A stretch of DNA of 64,000 nucleotides from Diospyros lotus (taxonomy: Eukaryota; Streptophyta; Magnoliopsida; Ericales; Ebenaceae), in NCBI RefSeq assembly GCF_014633365.1, contig NC_068341.1, positions 2,418,001 to 2,482,000 of the forward strand, in the 5' to 3' direction. Position numbers and translations under genes: made by a program. Positions 45,672 to 59,176 of this stretch are shown here, one piece after another. The notes beneath the pieces were generated by a model, which worked only from the letters and a program-made list of their open reading frames with translations, searched no databases and was not told the origin of the DNA. Each line of letters begins with the position of its first letter. Position 1 is the first letter of the stretch.

Positions 45672-47294
45672 TTAAACCGGAGCAGTCCTGTTATAAGCAA
45701 CCTGCGGGTCAGACGTCGATATCTGAGTAAGTTCTTCCTCGTTCTCGCCGGACATCTCCTCAAGCGATTTGCCCTTCGCCTCCGGCACACAGAAAGTGAA
45801 GACAATGCCCAACAAGTTGACGCAGCCTAGCACGATCAGTGAATTCTTCACGCCAATGCCAGGGGGGTAGCCGGCATCAGTCTTCGATTTATCCGTGGAT
45901 TGTGAAGCGTACAAAAATCCGTAAGCTCCGACAATGGCGCCGGCCTTTCCAGCCGCGGCTGATATCCCGTGGCAGGTTGATCTCAGCCTCGCCGGGAAAA
46001 TCTCCGCCGGCACGACGAATGTGGTGGCGTTGGGCCCAAAGTTTGCGAAGAAGAAGGTGAGGGAGTACATTATTATGAATCCGATTCTGTTGTCTTTCAG
46101 GGTCCAGTGGTGGTAAGGGATGGCGAGGGCGAACATGAAAATGCTCATGAAGATGAAACCCATCAATTGAATGGCGAACCTTCCAATAATATCAATGAAG
46201 GCCACTGTGAACCAGTAGCCTGGAACAGTGCTGCATAGGGCAATTAGGGTTTGCGCCCTGGCAACCCTGTAAACCTCATGAACGGCATTCATGGAGGCAG
46301 CACTGGGGATCCACCCAATTGCAGTGAAGATATCTTTCTGGAATAGGTTTTGGCTATAGAAGGCGATGTCCAGTAAGAACCAAGTAGTGGTGGTTCCGAG
46401 CAAGTGGATTCCGTGGCGACGAAGAAATTCTTTTGAGAACAATCCAAAGTTGTTTGCGGGTTCTTGAGTGAGCTTCTGAAGCTTCGCTTCTTCTGGGTCT
46501 AATTCCACATTCAACACCCTGGCCATGTCCTGAGCCGCTTGCTTGGCATTCTTGGCGACAAGTGCCGTGTAACGGGCAGTTTCCGGCATCTTCATTCGCC
46601 AGTAGTAGGTCATCGCCGCCGGGAAGGCCCCAAACATCAGGATAATTCTCCAAATGTAATCAGCTTGGGGCACGGTAGAGGCAACCGGATCAACACTATA
46701 AGCCGGTGCACTATAAGCGTGGTCAAATGCAGTGGAGACTATAAGAGCAACAATCCCACTCGTTAGGATTCCAAACCCTTGCATTGCAAAGACGGCGGCA
46801 ATGAACGAGCCTCTAGTCTTCTTGTTTGCGTATTCCGACATAATGGTGGCGGAGAGAGGATAATCGCCGCCAATGCCAAACCCTAGCCAGAACCTAAAGA
46901 AGCAAAGGGTGGCCATTACGCCCTTTGCGCTCTTTCCAAATGAAAGCCCCGAGGCAAGGGAGCAACCCACCATGAGCATAAGGGTTAGGCCATAGACCTT
47001 CTTCCGGCCCATTTTATCGCCGAGCCAACCAAAGAAGAGCTGGCCGAGCAAGGTGCCAACCAGGGCGACACCGGTGACTGAAGATGCGACGCCGGGAGGG
47101 AGGGTTCCAGGCTTTAGAGAGCCTTGCTTGTGGTAATAGATGCGTCCCAATAGCTTGGTGACAAGAGAAATGCTGAAGAGATCGTAGGCATCGGTGAAGA
47201 AGCCCATGCCGGCGATGACTATTGCCGTGAAATGGTAGAGCTGTGTCTTGGCCACATCAAGTGCATTCAGCACTTCCAGTTGTTGCCTTGCCAT
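45672..47294 (-). CDS. PHT1-family inorganic phosphate transporter, copy B
   Basis: H+/phosphate symporter of the major facilitator superfamily at the plasma membrane, 540 aa in one uninterrupted exon. The frame is open 35 codons further upstream, but the start was placed at 47294 because [20 protein letters not shown] is the family N-terminus and the upstream residues cross a likely 5' UTR splice site. Conserved Pi-site segments are seen in order: [42 protein letters not shown] and [10 protein letters not shown]. The C-terminus is acidic then ends in NRTAPV. It is closely similar to copy A throughout, differing mainly in loops and at the C-terminus. Same strand as A, about 23 kb away, so a tandem duplicate. 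Confidence 0.97.
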   Translation of the reverse strand: MARQQLEVLNALDVAKTQLYHFTAIVIAGMGFFTDAYDLFSISLVTKLLGRIYYHKQGSLKPGTLPPGVASSVTGVALVGTLLGQLFFGWLGDKMGRKKVYGLTLMLMVGCSLASGLSFGKSAKGVMATLCFFRFWLGFGIGGDYPLSATIMSEYANKKTRGSFIAAVFAMQGFGILTSGIVALIVSTAFDHAYSAPAYSVDPVASTVPQADYIWRIILMFGAFPAAMTYYWRMKMPETARYTALVAKNAKQAAQDMARVLNVELDPEEAKLQKLTQEPANNFGLFSKEFLRRHGIHLLGTTTTWFLLDIAFYSQNLFQKDIFTAIGWIPSAASMNAVHEVYRVARAQTLIALCSTVPGYWFTVAFIDIIGRFAIQLMGFIFMSIFMFALAIPYHHWTLKDNRIGFIIMYSLTFFFANFGPNATTFVVPAEIFPARLRSTCHGISAAAGKAGAIVGAYGFLYASQSTDKSKTDAGYPPGIGVKNSLIVLGCVNLLGIVFTFCVPEAKGKSLEEMSGENEEELTQISTSDPQVAYNRTAPV

Positions 47295-47317
47295 GGCTGG
47301 ATTCTTCCAAGGAGTCT

Positions 47318-48754
47318 CTGGATCAAAATTAAGAAAATGGCAATCATAGAAATTAAATGAATTATTCGTCAAGACTTTCAAGAACAATATAATCTGCAAG
47401 TAGTTGCTATACTTTCAGAATAAATATATTGAATTTATATTTCAATTAAGAAGAAAGCAAATATAAAATTCTCTTAATATTGAGATAATTAAAAGTAACG
47501 GGCTCTGCTATCTGTATAGTCAACACCAAAATTCCAAATTAAAGGTGCTGATGGAATCAGGCTTGTGATGTAAGTAATACATGTGTCATCAAATTAAGAC
47601 GAGGTTCTACGATTAAGAAACCATTAAAAAGATAATTAACCAAAATATTTCACTGGGTAAACTCAGCATCTAAATTTAATATTCTTAACATAATGGCTCT
47701 CTAGAAGAGGTTAGGTACTCTTCTTCAAAAGCGACAGCGATGGAATAGATAGATCAACTACCCGAGCAAAATATAAGAAAAGCAGCTTCTGAATTTAATT
47801 GTACAACCAATTGAACAATCAAAAATTAAGACTCTAATCCCTCTCTCTTTATCGTGACAATTTGCACTGGTATAGTTGCTTCTATATATATATAATTACC
47901 AATTAAATGATAAATAGTTCGCTTTGAGACGAGGAATAAGAAGAATTCATTTTGAAAAACTAGTAGTAATTAAGCCTAATAACTAAGAATTTGATGAAAT
48001 CAAAAGTAAGGTTTTCTTTAAGAATTATGAGTTTCCAAGTAATAACAGTGGCTACACACTCATGGACTCAGCATCAAAACCCACAGAAAAGGAGAACTGA
48101 GAAATAGATATAGTTTTCGGTGGGCTTATATATCTTGGAAGAAATTAAGACGTTTGCGGGCTATTTAAGGGAGAAGTATTGTTACAAGGAAGCGATCCTT
48201 TTCAAAACCAGCCTGTCAAAGAGAGAGAACGGAGGATCGAGGTCACAAAATAAATGTCTTTTGTTTATATATGCCAAATTGCCATTGCAGTGAAGATGGT
48301 CTCCTGGAAGATCATGATTCATGAACCCACTACTCATAATTTTATTTATATAATTATTATCATTATAATCCGAAAAAAGAGTATATCAATTATATGTTTC
48401 TATAATATTTTTATACAGAATTTGCTAAAGTTTATAAGAAGGCTTTTCAAAGTCTTTGGAAGAAAGGAAGCATGGAACAAAACCCAGCCTAAAGGATCTC
48501 TCTCTTGCCACCCAAAAGAAGAAAAATAGAACCGGGGGGGGGGGGGGGGGGGGGGGGGGGAGATCAGAGAGCTAGGATGTAGAATACGTTTATATGACTT
48601 CTGTAAAAGGGCCAAAAAAAAAAGAACCTTAAAGTTTGCATAAAGGATCAGAAAAATGGAGAATCCATTGGATTCAATCCAATCGAACTTAACCAAAACC
48701 TTAAACTTCAACAACAACATCTAACTGAGAGAGAGAGAGAGAGAGAGAGCGTAC
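47318..48754 (-). other. Predicted 5' UTR intron of PHT1 copy B (1437 bp)
   Basis: Donor AAGCTG|GTACGCTC at 48754 and acceptor TTTTGATCCAG at 47318 would remove 1437 bp and leave a 23-nt leader before the ATG. It contains a 27-bp poly-G run and an alternative minus-strand TATATAAG box near 48126-48133, so a shorter transcript starting inside it is also possible. Inferred by comparison with copy A. Confidence 0.55.
48534..48560. repeat. Poly-G tract, 27 bp
   Basis: An uninterrupted G run on the plus strand (poly-C on the PHT1-B sense strand) within the predicted leader intron. Length is likely unreliable in assembly. Confidence 0.95.
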
Positions 48755-48888
48755 CAGCTTTAGTCTGTAAAGAGAGGACTCTCCGAGCCTCCTACTGCTA
48801 GTTTGGAATGGGGAATAGAGAGTCTAATTAGGCGGCTATTTAAAGTAAATACTAAGCAGAATCCTCTCTGGCATATACCCTTCACTTC
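48755..48888 (-). promoter_or_regulatory. Promoter and leader exon of PHT1 copy B
   Basis: On the minus strand: TTTAAATAG at 48844-48836 (TATA-type) and GCATATAC at 48888-48881, matching the P1BS consensus GNATATNC, 37 bp upstream of it. The short leader runs to the donor at 48755, just before a (GA)n tract. The same order of signals is found at copy A. Confidence 0.6.
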
Positions 48889-50215
48889 GGTCAACGCTTC
48901 CTCCGCATCGACTCTGATCCAAATTACGTTAACTGTTACACGCATAATATATATTATTTTCGATATTCTAATATTTTGATACTTGCTTCCATGGATTGGC
49001 AATCCATCATAAAAGATGAGGCCTGCCAACTGTCGCTACTCAGTTACAAAGCCGTGTCTGCTCAAAACCATGTCTTTTCAATTAGCTATTCTTGTCACAA
49101 TAATTGGGTGTATAATTGAAAATATTTATGGATCCGAGTTTGATCACAACAATAGTTTCCCATTCGATGAATTCTAAGGTTGGAAGCTCCACCAACCATA
49201 ATGTGGTGCCAAATTATTCTTTGCTTGCCAATTATTTCCTTGAAATCAGTAATTGTGCAACTGGAATGTAGTCAATATATGATAATGTTATTATTACATA
49301 TAATTAAATGAACAGAAAGGACAAAGAAGCAAACTGTTACTGCATAACCCTAATAAGTCAATCATACAATGCATTCATCTTTTCTCTACAACTCCTCCCC
49401 CCCTCCCCCTCCATTAATCCAGCAAGAACAAAAAAGGGCTACCAAACAAAACGAGCAAATTAGATGATAAAATGATATGGAAAAAGTGGCTGTTCGGGTC
49501 ACAGGAGACAGTAGGAAAGCTGGTTGTGGGACACTTGCCCTAAGTTTAAAAAAAAAAATCTTCTATAAAAGTTATCACAGTTTCAAAAAGGAAAATTTGG
49601 CCGTTATAAGACATTTATATTGATGTCTTATTTTGTGTGTTATAACAATGTAAATATAAATATAGAGTATCATAACAAATGCCAAACTTAAATTTTAAAA
49701 TAGCATTTCTAATAAATGTATAAGATTTTTTTTAATATAGAGTGCCACCACAAGATTAAACTTAAGTGTTCAAATACCATTTTCATAATTTTTTATGGTG
49801 ACATGAAAGATTAAATGGTATTTTGGAAAAAAAAGTTAGGGGGTATACCTAATGTTTTGAAGTTCGTTCATTAAGGTAAACGAAAAGTTTGAATCTAGCT
49901 TTGAAATTCGATTTGTAAAAGATCTAAGTTTAAAGTCAATAAACCTCAACTTGTTGGCTCGCGAGATGATTTAATTAGAGGTTTGCGAATATATTCGATT
50001 AGAAACTTGTGAATAACTATTTATGAATAAGTTTGTTTATAAATACATTAATAAATTTATTTATAATTTTATAAATATATTATTTAACATAAAATTATCA
50101 AACTTTAAATTATTATAATAATATTATTAAATTTTGTTAACTTTAATTTTGAAAATGTTTTGACAATAAGAAATTAAATGCAAAACTTTAATACACTTTC
50201 TCTATTAGAATGTGT
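48889..50215. other. Upstream flank of PHT1-B, AT-rich spacer
   Basis: No gene recognised. No further match to the P1BS consensus was noticed by eye. Confidence 0.45.
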
Positions 50216-50735
50216 TAATAATAAGATATATATTGTGACTAAAAAATTAATCAACTAATGTATAGGCTTAATAGAGAGTAATTATCTTTTAATCTAGTAA
50301 AAAAATGTTTAGTTGAATAATAAGTGTTATATTCGACTAATTTATTTTTTTAGTCGAGTAAGGCCTAAACATTCAAAGGAGATTAGTTATATACTTATTT
50401 TACTCAAATATATGATAGAATAACATTATTTAACTAACCAAAAAGTTAATTTTTAGTCAAGTAATTATATCATTTAATTGAGTAATAAATCTGTTTAGAT
50501 CAAAATGATAAGTCTCTGTACTTGTATCACTAACTAACTAAAAAGAAATATTAATTGAGTAATTCATTCGTTAGTCGAATAAAAATAAATCTTACTCGAT
50601 TAATAGTTATTAATTGACTAAATTAAAGTTATAGCCAAATAAAATCATATTTTACTTGAGTATCAAAAAAAAAAACTTGAGTAATTGCATATCTCACTCA
50701 AATAATATTTAGTTTACTCGACTAATGTAGCATTA
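50216..50735. repeat. Cluster of TTACTCGACTAA-type motifs
   Basis: Short motifs of the form TTAGTCGAGTAA or TTACTCGACTAA, with variants such as TTAATTGAGTAA, recur at least ten times in both orientations within ~520 bp (clear cases near 50319, 50350, 50566, 50598, 50713). This resembles the subterminal region of a DNA transposon, but no ends were found. Confidence 0.5.
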
Positions 50736-51667
50736 AATTTCAAGTATTGTATCTACAAACGTAAGTTATAATTTATAACCTAACATGGTATTATAAAATT
50801 TATAATAATTTTATCTAAAATTAATAGTAGTTCATAATAATTCTATAAAAAATTAATAATAATTCATAATAGTAATTAAAATTATTGTTAATTTTGAGTA
50901 AGACTATTACATCAATATATAACATTATATATATAATGGTGCCATGAAAACATAGTAATTAATTATTTAAAGGATATGAAAGTTTGTACACACTGTCAAC
51001 TAATATGCAAAAGAATAATTTCGTTTACATTTTACATATCATAAATTGGAATTTATATTAATTAATGTAACAATTGAGACTTATTAACTATTAATAATCA
51101 AATTATTAAGTTTCCTAACAGCTATCACACGTACACATCGCCTCCCTCTCTTGCAGCTTGCAGCCGCCGCTAAAAATCTTTAATTTCTCTCTGTTGTCGC
51201 TTGCGACCGTTGCACACCTCCTCCCTATCTGCTCGTGTCAAACTTGAGCTGAGCTTTAAGACTCAATTCGAGCTCAAGACTATAAGTTGCCTTGCCGAGC
51301 CTGAGCTCAGTTTTAGGGAATTTTTCGCTAAAAGTAATCTTGTTCTTGAAACTTCTAAACGTTACTAACCCTAAACCTTTTTTCAGGATACCATCTAGTC
51401 TTTCATGTCACCCCAAAAAACCATTCCATGAAACAACATCACTGACATTGAAACCCCACTACAATTGTTAACTTACTACTGATAGCAATTTGACCCAAAA
51501 TAACAAGAAAGGGTTCTGAAATTTGGAAGTAATCGGCCGGCCCAATAGTCAAATCTAAAATCAGTTTGAAGGGGATAAAGTTTTTGACCAGTCTACCCTG
51601 GACCAGCCAGCCTGCTGGTTTCCTATTAAATAAGGAATACTGCTTTGTTTCTCCAATTCTCTATTAT

Positions 51668-51702
<35 letters not shown>

Positions 51703-52259
51703 ATTTGGCCTTTCCATGTCATCTTTCCTTTTGTAGTTTCACACGAATGTGGATTAATATCCCAACTGAATGATCAGTTTGATCTATTTAAATTAGAAAG
51801 TGGAGCGATAGAATAAAAAGAAAAAGTTGAAAACAACAGGCAATTAAAGTATTAAACATGCTGCTGCTAGTATGAACTAATGTGAATAGATCATTTGTCC
51901 TTTAGGATTTGAACCCACCAGAAATTCTACGATGATGGCATATCATGTCTCCTTCTGATGATACCTAAAAGATATTTAATGCAATTATCATAATAATACG
52001 ATGTTACATTCTAATTAGTTGTTATCATGTATTTAAATTTAAATACACTACGATAATTAATAATATTATATAAATTTAAAAATTGAAACATAATTTATCT
52101 CTATCAATAGCCATATATTCAAATTTAAATGCACACTCCTATGCGATTGAATTATGATGTTAAATCTTGGCCTAATCATTTGTTTTATCCTAAATTTTTA
52201 GCTAATTTTCAATTTAATTCTATTTTGAGAATTGCTTCAATTTATGCCTAATACTTTAA
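50736..52259. other. AT-rich non-coding spacer
   Basis: No gene. A (CA)n(TA)n microsatellite lies at about 51666-51702. Confidence 0.5.
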
Positions 52260-52966
52260 GGGTGCATTTAATTGGCCAAAATTTTCATGAAAAATGCTAT
52301 TTTTCCACCCAAATTCTAACTTTTAGCGTGTTTAATTGTCTTCACACTTTGCCAATGTTCTTCTATCAATCTCGTCCAACTGGGTCCATTTCCGCGTAGC
52401 ACTATTTTAGGAATCCTCCACGATAGGCTTCGCTCCTATTTGTCGTCAACCCTTCCCTTTGTCTTTGTTGTTGTCTCCATCGATTCCGAGTATCTCTTCA
52501 TTTTCTGTTAGGCAAATTTAATATTTTAAATTTCCTTCTATTTCAGCGACCTTCGATTTCGAGTTCCCTTATATTCTATCTATTTTTTGTCGTAATATTT
52601 TTTATGTTAATTTCACTAGGAAAAAACCTTCTTCATTGTTGTTCGTCGCCAACCCCTCCCATTTGTCTGCGTCCACGGAAAGATTTTTGACAACCTTCTT
52701 TTCTAGTTTTTGTAGATTTCAAATTCCCCTTCATTTTAATCATTGTGTAGGCTGTGGCACATCATGTGGATCACGTCAAATTTCAAGTTTAAAAAGATAC
52801 AATTTACATAAAAAAAAGAGTAACAATTTTCATAAAAAACAATGGCTATTAAACAACAAACGCTGAAAAAAATGACTATTTTTATGTAAAATAATGACAA
52901 TCAAATATCAAAAGATTGAAAACTACAATAATTTCTAAGTTGAAAATTAAACTAATCAAACACATT
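52260..52966. mobile_element. Candidate Tourist-like element with C-rich interior, ~707 bp
   Basis: The left end GGGTGCATTTAATTGG and reversed right end AATGTGTTTGATTAG are weakly matched and flanked by TAA on both sides (52257-52259, 52967-52969). The interior holds a less AT-rich stretch with GTCGTCAACCC, GTTGTCTCCATCGATT and GTTCGTCGCCAACCCC, alike in character to the interiors of the elements at 20441 and 24925. No transposase. Confidence 0.4.
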
Positions 52967-55900
52967 TAATTGACAATTTTCATGTAAATAATTTCTAGGA
53001 ATTCAATTACCTACAACTTATTTTCTAGTTGCAATTATATTCTGATTAACTCTTGGCATGTGTCTCTTTTGATGTACCTGAGATGAAGTGTCACGTTAAT
53101 ATGTCTTAAATGCTGGTGATTCATTAAGTCAACCCATAAAAAATAAGCGGATGGATTGCAGATCAATTCGTGTTTTTGGGCAACAGCCAGCTTATCACCA
53201 TCCACTGATTTTTGATGCGTTGAATTCGATCTTGTTTCAGCAACATTCACAAATTCTTGCGATTTCCTGTGCCCGGTAGCAGTCAGTCCACTCGTTTTAC
53301 AACAATTCAATTACGCGGAGTCCTTAATTACCATTAATAATAATTGATGCCGCCTACCACGCCAACCTCCATCTCGTTTCTCTCTTCTTTCTTTCGCCTT
53401 GCAGGATCGAAGCCATGAACGAGTTTCGTCAGTTTTGAAAATTCTTTCAATTCTGGGTTTCAAATGACGCAGCGTTTAGAATTTTGAATAAATTAGTTTG
53501 ACGAATCAATTCAAAATAAATCAAATAATTAGGCCTCAAATCTTTTTTAGTAACGCTTTCTCAAAGCTAAAATAATGTTTACGTCTCTCTCCAAAACGAT
53601 TCATCGGCAACATTATGGAGCACCTAACAACAACCATATCATGACACGACATTAGGAAGAGACATTAATATATTAATTAGAAAAAGCCTGAAGAAATCAT
53701 TGCCTTCAAACTTTATTACAGTTTAATAAATTTTTAATATATTTTGCATTTGAAATCTAAAACTTATTTGGACAAATCAAGGACTGCCACCTCACACAGT
53801 TTTTATAACCCCAAGAATTAACGTATAGCAAAGTACCTTAATTTAATTTAATTAGCAAAGTAAGAGCACGCACGCGTTCTTTCTTGCCAGTTGCTAGGAA
53901 ACTATGCTAACGTGTCAGAGTTGCTTCGGCCTGTGATTCTTACTCAAAACCATTTTGCCAATACTTTTAGTAGATTTGGACACAGCCGGCTGGGAAGGAT
54001 CCCGGAAGCTTTAAACCAGGACAAAATTGTACGTAAACTTCAACTCAACAGACAACCTCTTCTATTATATTTGTTTGATTGATGTAACGCAATGGCCACA
54101 TCATATCATTAACCAGAACTCAATAATATTTTATCAGGTATCCAAATTAAAAAAATTGATAACTACTATGAATTTTGACTATAAATTTATACAAAAATAT
54201 CACTTAAAACATTCAAGACTAACACTACTTGTGATACTCTTATATTAGTGTATTATGTTCCGTTTCCTCTAATCAATATAAAGAGTGTTACACGGAAGCT
54301 CACTTTTGGGTGTTCAAATAATATTTAAAAAATAAGGTAAAATGAGGCATAAGTAAGGATATGAAGTTTGGAGCTTCTATAATGTTTTCACGAGTTCAAA
54401 GTGATCCCATTTGCGCAAAATAATAATATAATAATCTACAGGATAATTTCTACCCCGTCACGTGACCTAAAAAAGGACTCACCATTGGCTGGAAATCCAT
54501 AAGAAAGCATCAAGATTGTTAATATCTAATTGAATTGAACCGCCCATACCCAGTAGCCGCATTTCTGTTGCTTGCTAAAGTCAACCAGTTGACCAAATTA
54601 ATTTGCCCTTCCACGGCTTCAATAGGCACCGCACCAGACGTACTATATACCGCATCGCAGAGTCAAAGTCAAGCTGCAGCCGTCTTTTCAATTTCATTCT
54701 ATATGACAAAACGCACACAATTTTATAAGAGTTGGTGCCACTTGTACAAGCGGCGCTGGATAGGTGAGTTTACATGCGAATTTTCTCATGATAAAATAGG
54801 AGAAATTATCACGATAAATTAAATTTAAATTGATAATATTCTCTCATCTCTTTCCTTTTTCCCTTTAACAACCATTTTTTGTCGTCTTCATCTCATCATT
54901 GTATCCTCCCTATCTGTAGCGATCAATGAGAATATAGTAGCGAGACGATAACAAACAACAAAGAGAGGCAAGGCAGCAACGAGACGAAGACGGTGAGAGA
55001 CAATTGTTGGAGGGAGGGAAGGAGAGAGAGGAGAAAGAAAGAAACAAAATGATCATTAATGTAAAATCACTTATAAATAAGGTCACTCATTTTGTACAAA
55101 TAGGGTTACTCATTTTATAAATACTTAATACTTAAAATACACGGGGAAACATGATGAAGAACTAAGATTGTTTATTACCCTTCCGGTGAGCTGCAATTGT
55201 TGTTGAATTGCAGAAGCTGACCTAATTAACTCAAACCAATGCTTTTTGTTCTGAGAATTCTTGTTACCTACCAAAGCAATAATAATTGTAGCCCCCTCTC
55301 TGCAACTGACCCCAATTGGATCCTAATTTTAATTGATTATTGATGTTGACCTTGATCCATTTGGACATAAAAACGCCCGAAATAGAACTATGCATTTTTG
55401 AGCACTAAGGGTTGACCTTGCAATATAAAAATGTCTGTAATTTACAAGCTATTATTACACACGTGGTGAACACATCATTCAAAAGATATCGGTTGACTTC
55501 TCGTTAATGGCACAAGAAAGAATAGGGCCATACGTCTATTTTTACCCTGTACCTTCATTTTTTCTTTTGATTGTAATCATCTTAATTGTTTATTATTTTA
55601 ATTATATCTCTCTATATATATTTTTTTAAATTAATTTAATCTTTATATTTTAACACTTTTTTTTTTTATGTGAGAAGTCAAACCTTTTATTATATTAATT
55701 ACACCTACCCACCTACATTTTCGAGTCAATTTGATCTACATACTGACGTGTAAAAAAAAAAATTAAGACGAATCAACACTTTGGATGGAAACTTTAACGA
55801 ATTTAGTTGAAAATATTGCTAGCAACTATCTTTTTTTCATTCTTGTACTCTCTTATGGATAAGGCAAATATTGATCATCTCAATATTTTTACCAGATATA

Positions 55901-57511
55901 TTATAAATCTTTAGACATGATAAGGCAAATATTGATCATCTCACTTTATTTTTTTTTTAATATGTCAAAAGTATAAAAGTTAAATTCACTCAAAAATACA
56001 AATACAAGAATGTAATTGAAATAACAAAAAAATTAAGTTATCACACAAAAATAAAATTCAAAGTACAAAGATTAAATTAACTTAAAAATACAAATTCAGA
56101 GATACAAATAAAATAATAAAAAATTCAAATAGCCATGCAAAAAAATCGTAAAAGTAGATATGGATTTAGCCAAATAATAGAATAAGAGACAACCGCAGAT
56201 AACATGAGAAGTGCCACTAAAGCATCACCCTTCCCATCGAGTTCCTGAACTCACCCATGTGACAGATTAACCGTCACATTTTAAATGATCTAACAAACAT
56301 TAAAATGTTAAAAATTATTAAACCTTAACTGGGTTCCCGAAACTTTTTCCTTCCCTATAAGTTAGTAGTAATAATGAAAATCCATTCTTCTTCACCATGA
56401 AATCAAAGGGCAAACGCATAGACACAGCACAAACAATAATGCATTTATGTTCTTGCTTACCTTAGAAGAGCACACAGTCCACTTACTCAAATATGACGCA
56501 GAAACCCAAAGGGAGAAAGAATCCACTTTCCCAGGATGTTCCAAAGTCAGACTCGCATGGTGTCTTTTCGGATTTTAACAGTTAAAAGTGTATCGCAAGA
56601 GGTGAGCAATTCTTGCGTTCAGGGAGCGATCCCAATTCCCTTGCTATGTAGCAGCTTGTATTGTACATGCAGGAGTGAAAGGAAAAACTTACAGCCTTCC
56701 ATTCTTATACCAGAGGAAGGAAATCTTACACATAATTACTTTGCGCAAAGATGGTGCCTCCACCGCGTTAATCCATTGCACTGAAACGACTTGCTGCCGA
56801 TGCAAAAATTGAAGAAGACACCTTTCTTGGAGGATTTTTAGATTTAATCAACTAATTCATCATGCCTACACACCAAGGAACGACTGCAAAGAAGTACAAA
56901 GGAACAAGCGCTTCAATAACCATAGTACTTTTGCACCAAGGAATAACTGCAGCAAGCATGTGAACGGATAAAAGGAGTGCTTAAAAAGTTACAAATACAG
57001 ATACAGATACAAATACAATGGTGTGCTCTCAATTACCAGGACATTTCTTTCTTCTTTCCCTATTCATTTTTTCCCCTTGACATGTCTAAAGATTACTGTA
57101 GTTGAATTAAACCCAAATGTGCAGGTTCTGGTTGGACCATGGAGGACCAATTTTAAGACCCAAAATGACGGGGATCAGCCTGAGCAAATTACAGGAATGA
57201 AACCCGATTTGCTTGCTAATCTAATGTTTTTTCCCTGCAATTTCCAATAGCACATTGCATTTTTTCATTTCACTTCTTTTCCTTTTTTTTTTCCAATCCT
57301 CCACCATAAACCATAGTTCCAAGCAATTTTGTGAGTAAACATATTCAAACCAGTAATGTGCATCATTAGTAGATCACTGCCACAATGCCGGGGTTTGGCT
57401 ATGTTTGTGTCAACTGGGGTCAGGGGGAAGAGAGCTTATTATCCACAGGACAGCCTTAGGGAATTCACACATTCTCCAAAATTTGATGGTGACACATGGG
57501 AAACCCCTAAA
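52967..57511. other. Long non-coding stretch
   Basis: About 4.5 kb with no supportable gene. Open frames are short and unrecognised (longest about 95 codons, 54535-54822). The last few hundred bases should contain the 3' UTR, and possibly a small last exon, of the PP1 gene. Confidence 0.45.
55858..55943 (+). repeat. 25-bp direct repeat, period 61
   Basis: A 25-bp sequence beginning GATAAGGCAAATATTG occurs identically at 55858-55882 and 55919-55943. Confidence 0.9.
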
Positions 57512-58433
57512 TCACAATATACCATCCTCACCAGTAAGGTAGATTACCTTGGTCTTTGTTGGAGGTGTTCCTGGATTTACTCTAGTTGTGTTTCCAAAAC
57601 CAAACTTTGGCTTCTTCTCTGCAGGCTTCAATATTTGAAAGGAACACATTAAAGTTTCATCCACGCTCATCATTGCACCAGCATTATCAAAGTCTCCACA
57701 GTAATTAGGAGCCGAAAATATTGTTACAAGTTGTCTGTCAGCAAAGAACTCATATCCATCTTCCACAACCTGCATGAAAAATAATTATTAGCAATTATGC
57801 AATTATAAATGTAGCAGCAACAAAAATCCCAAGCCTTATCCCACTAGGGTGCAATTTTAAATAAAGTTCAGACCTGGTGGGCACGACATATAAGGTCAAG
57901 ATCATGCTTCTGAAGAAACTCGGACACTTTATCAGGGCCAAAGGTAAAGGAAACTCCCCTGTCATTCATCCCCCACCCTCTAACATCTTTACTTGGATCT
58001 GACCAGAGTAGATCACATAGTAAACCAGTTTCTGGAACATCAGTTGGACGTTGTAAGTTACGGATTTGGTCCAAATCATGCAGGTCAGGAGAAAGCCCTC
58101 CATGCATACAAAGTATCTTTTCATCAATGAGGGCAGCCACAGGCAGGCAGTTAAAACACTCGGTGAAGACTTTCCATAGTCTGACATTGAATCTTCGCTT
58201 GCACTCATCATAAAATCCATAAATACGGTTTACAGAAGCACATTCATGGTTGCCCCTCAGAAGGAAAAAGTTTTCAGGATATTTTATTTTGTATGCCAGG
58301 AGAAGGCATATTGTTTCCAAGCTTTGCTTCCCACGATCCACATAATCCCCCAAGAACAAGTAATTTGATTGAGGAGGCAGCCCCCCATATTCAAAAAGTC
58401 TTAGAAGATCAGAATATTGACCATGGATATCAC
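57512..58433 (-). CDS. Serine/threonine protein phosphatase PP1 catalytic subunit, partial (exons 2 and 3)
   Basis: PP1 removes phosphate from Ser/Thr residues with a two-metal active site. Plant PP1s act in nucleus and cytosol with regulatory subunits. Two exons are seen: 58433-57874 (acceptor CCCAG|GTGATATCC, donor CACCAG|GTCTG) and 57769-57512, separated by a 104-bp intron. Metal-site motifs are intact: GDIHGQ, GDYVDRG, RGNHE, MHGG and CRAHQV, and SAPNYCG is present, so the visible part looks functional. About 271 residues are visible against roughly 310-330 for the family. The first ~60, which end in the Gly codon split by the exon 2 acceptor, are missing. The final [11 protein letters not shown] follows a possible donor (ACCAAG|GTAATC) and may be intron read-through rather than the true C-terminus. 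Confidence 0.92.
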
Positions 58434-59141
58434 CTGGGAAAAACAATGCAGACGCACACCAACAATCATAATCACATATTCTGAAAAAGAGGGAAACATG
58501 AAGAATATATAAAAGAAAGTTGCCATGACTCTTTGAGAGTTTGATTTGTCCTCCCTTGTTTGTGGAGAAAAAGTGAACTTCAAAACAGAAGTAAAAGTCC
58601 AGTGCCAGATATAAAATTCATTTCCAGGGGTACACAAACTAATTAGGTCATGAAACAGAAACAGACCAAAGTACAGTTGCAAATGGATTGGACAAATCGA
58701 TTGCTTCCTTAAATGAATTGAACTACCATTGACAAAAGACGTGGACTTTATCAATGAAATTATGTTAAGCAAACCAAATGTCATGGACTAATGGGAGCAA
58801 ACCATTGACCTATAACATATGCATAAACAACTTTTAGGGAAATGCTATAAAAACAAGCATTTGTGTAGCATGTACTGTACAAACAGGGGGAAGAAAGCAT
58901 GCTTGAAAACTATAAATCTCGAATCAATCAAAACTTGACCATAAGACAGAGCTCTTTAGAATTTTAACTGAAGACCAAAAACAGAGAAATTGCACATGTT
59001 TGAGACGTTCTGTTCATTAAGATCATTTAAGCCTCAACATAAGAAGAAAAAAAGTTTGACATTTATGGAAAACTTAAAAGACAGAATTTTTCATGTATGT
59101 TTTACTCTAGGACCAGGTTCTATTAATGCTGATCATGCACC

Positions 59142-59176
<35 letters not shown>

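Noticed and set aside
47295..47399. 35-codon upstream extension of PHT1-B
   Set aside because: The extension is not PHT1-like and spans the predicted leader splice site. Family alignment supports the start at 47294.
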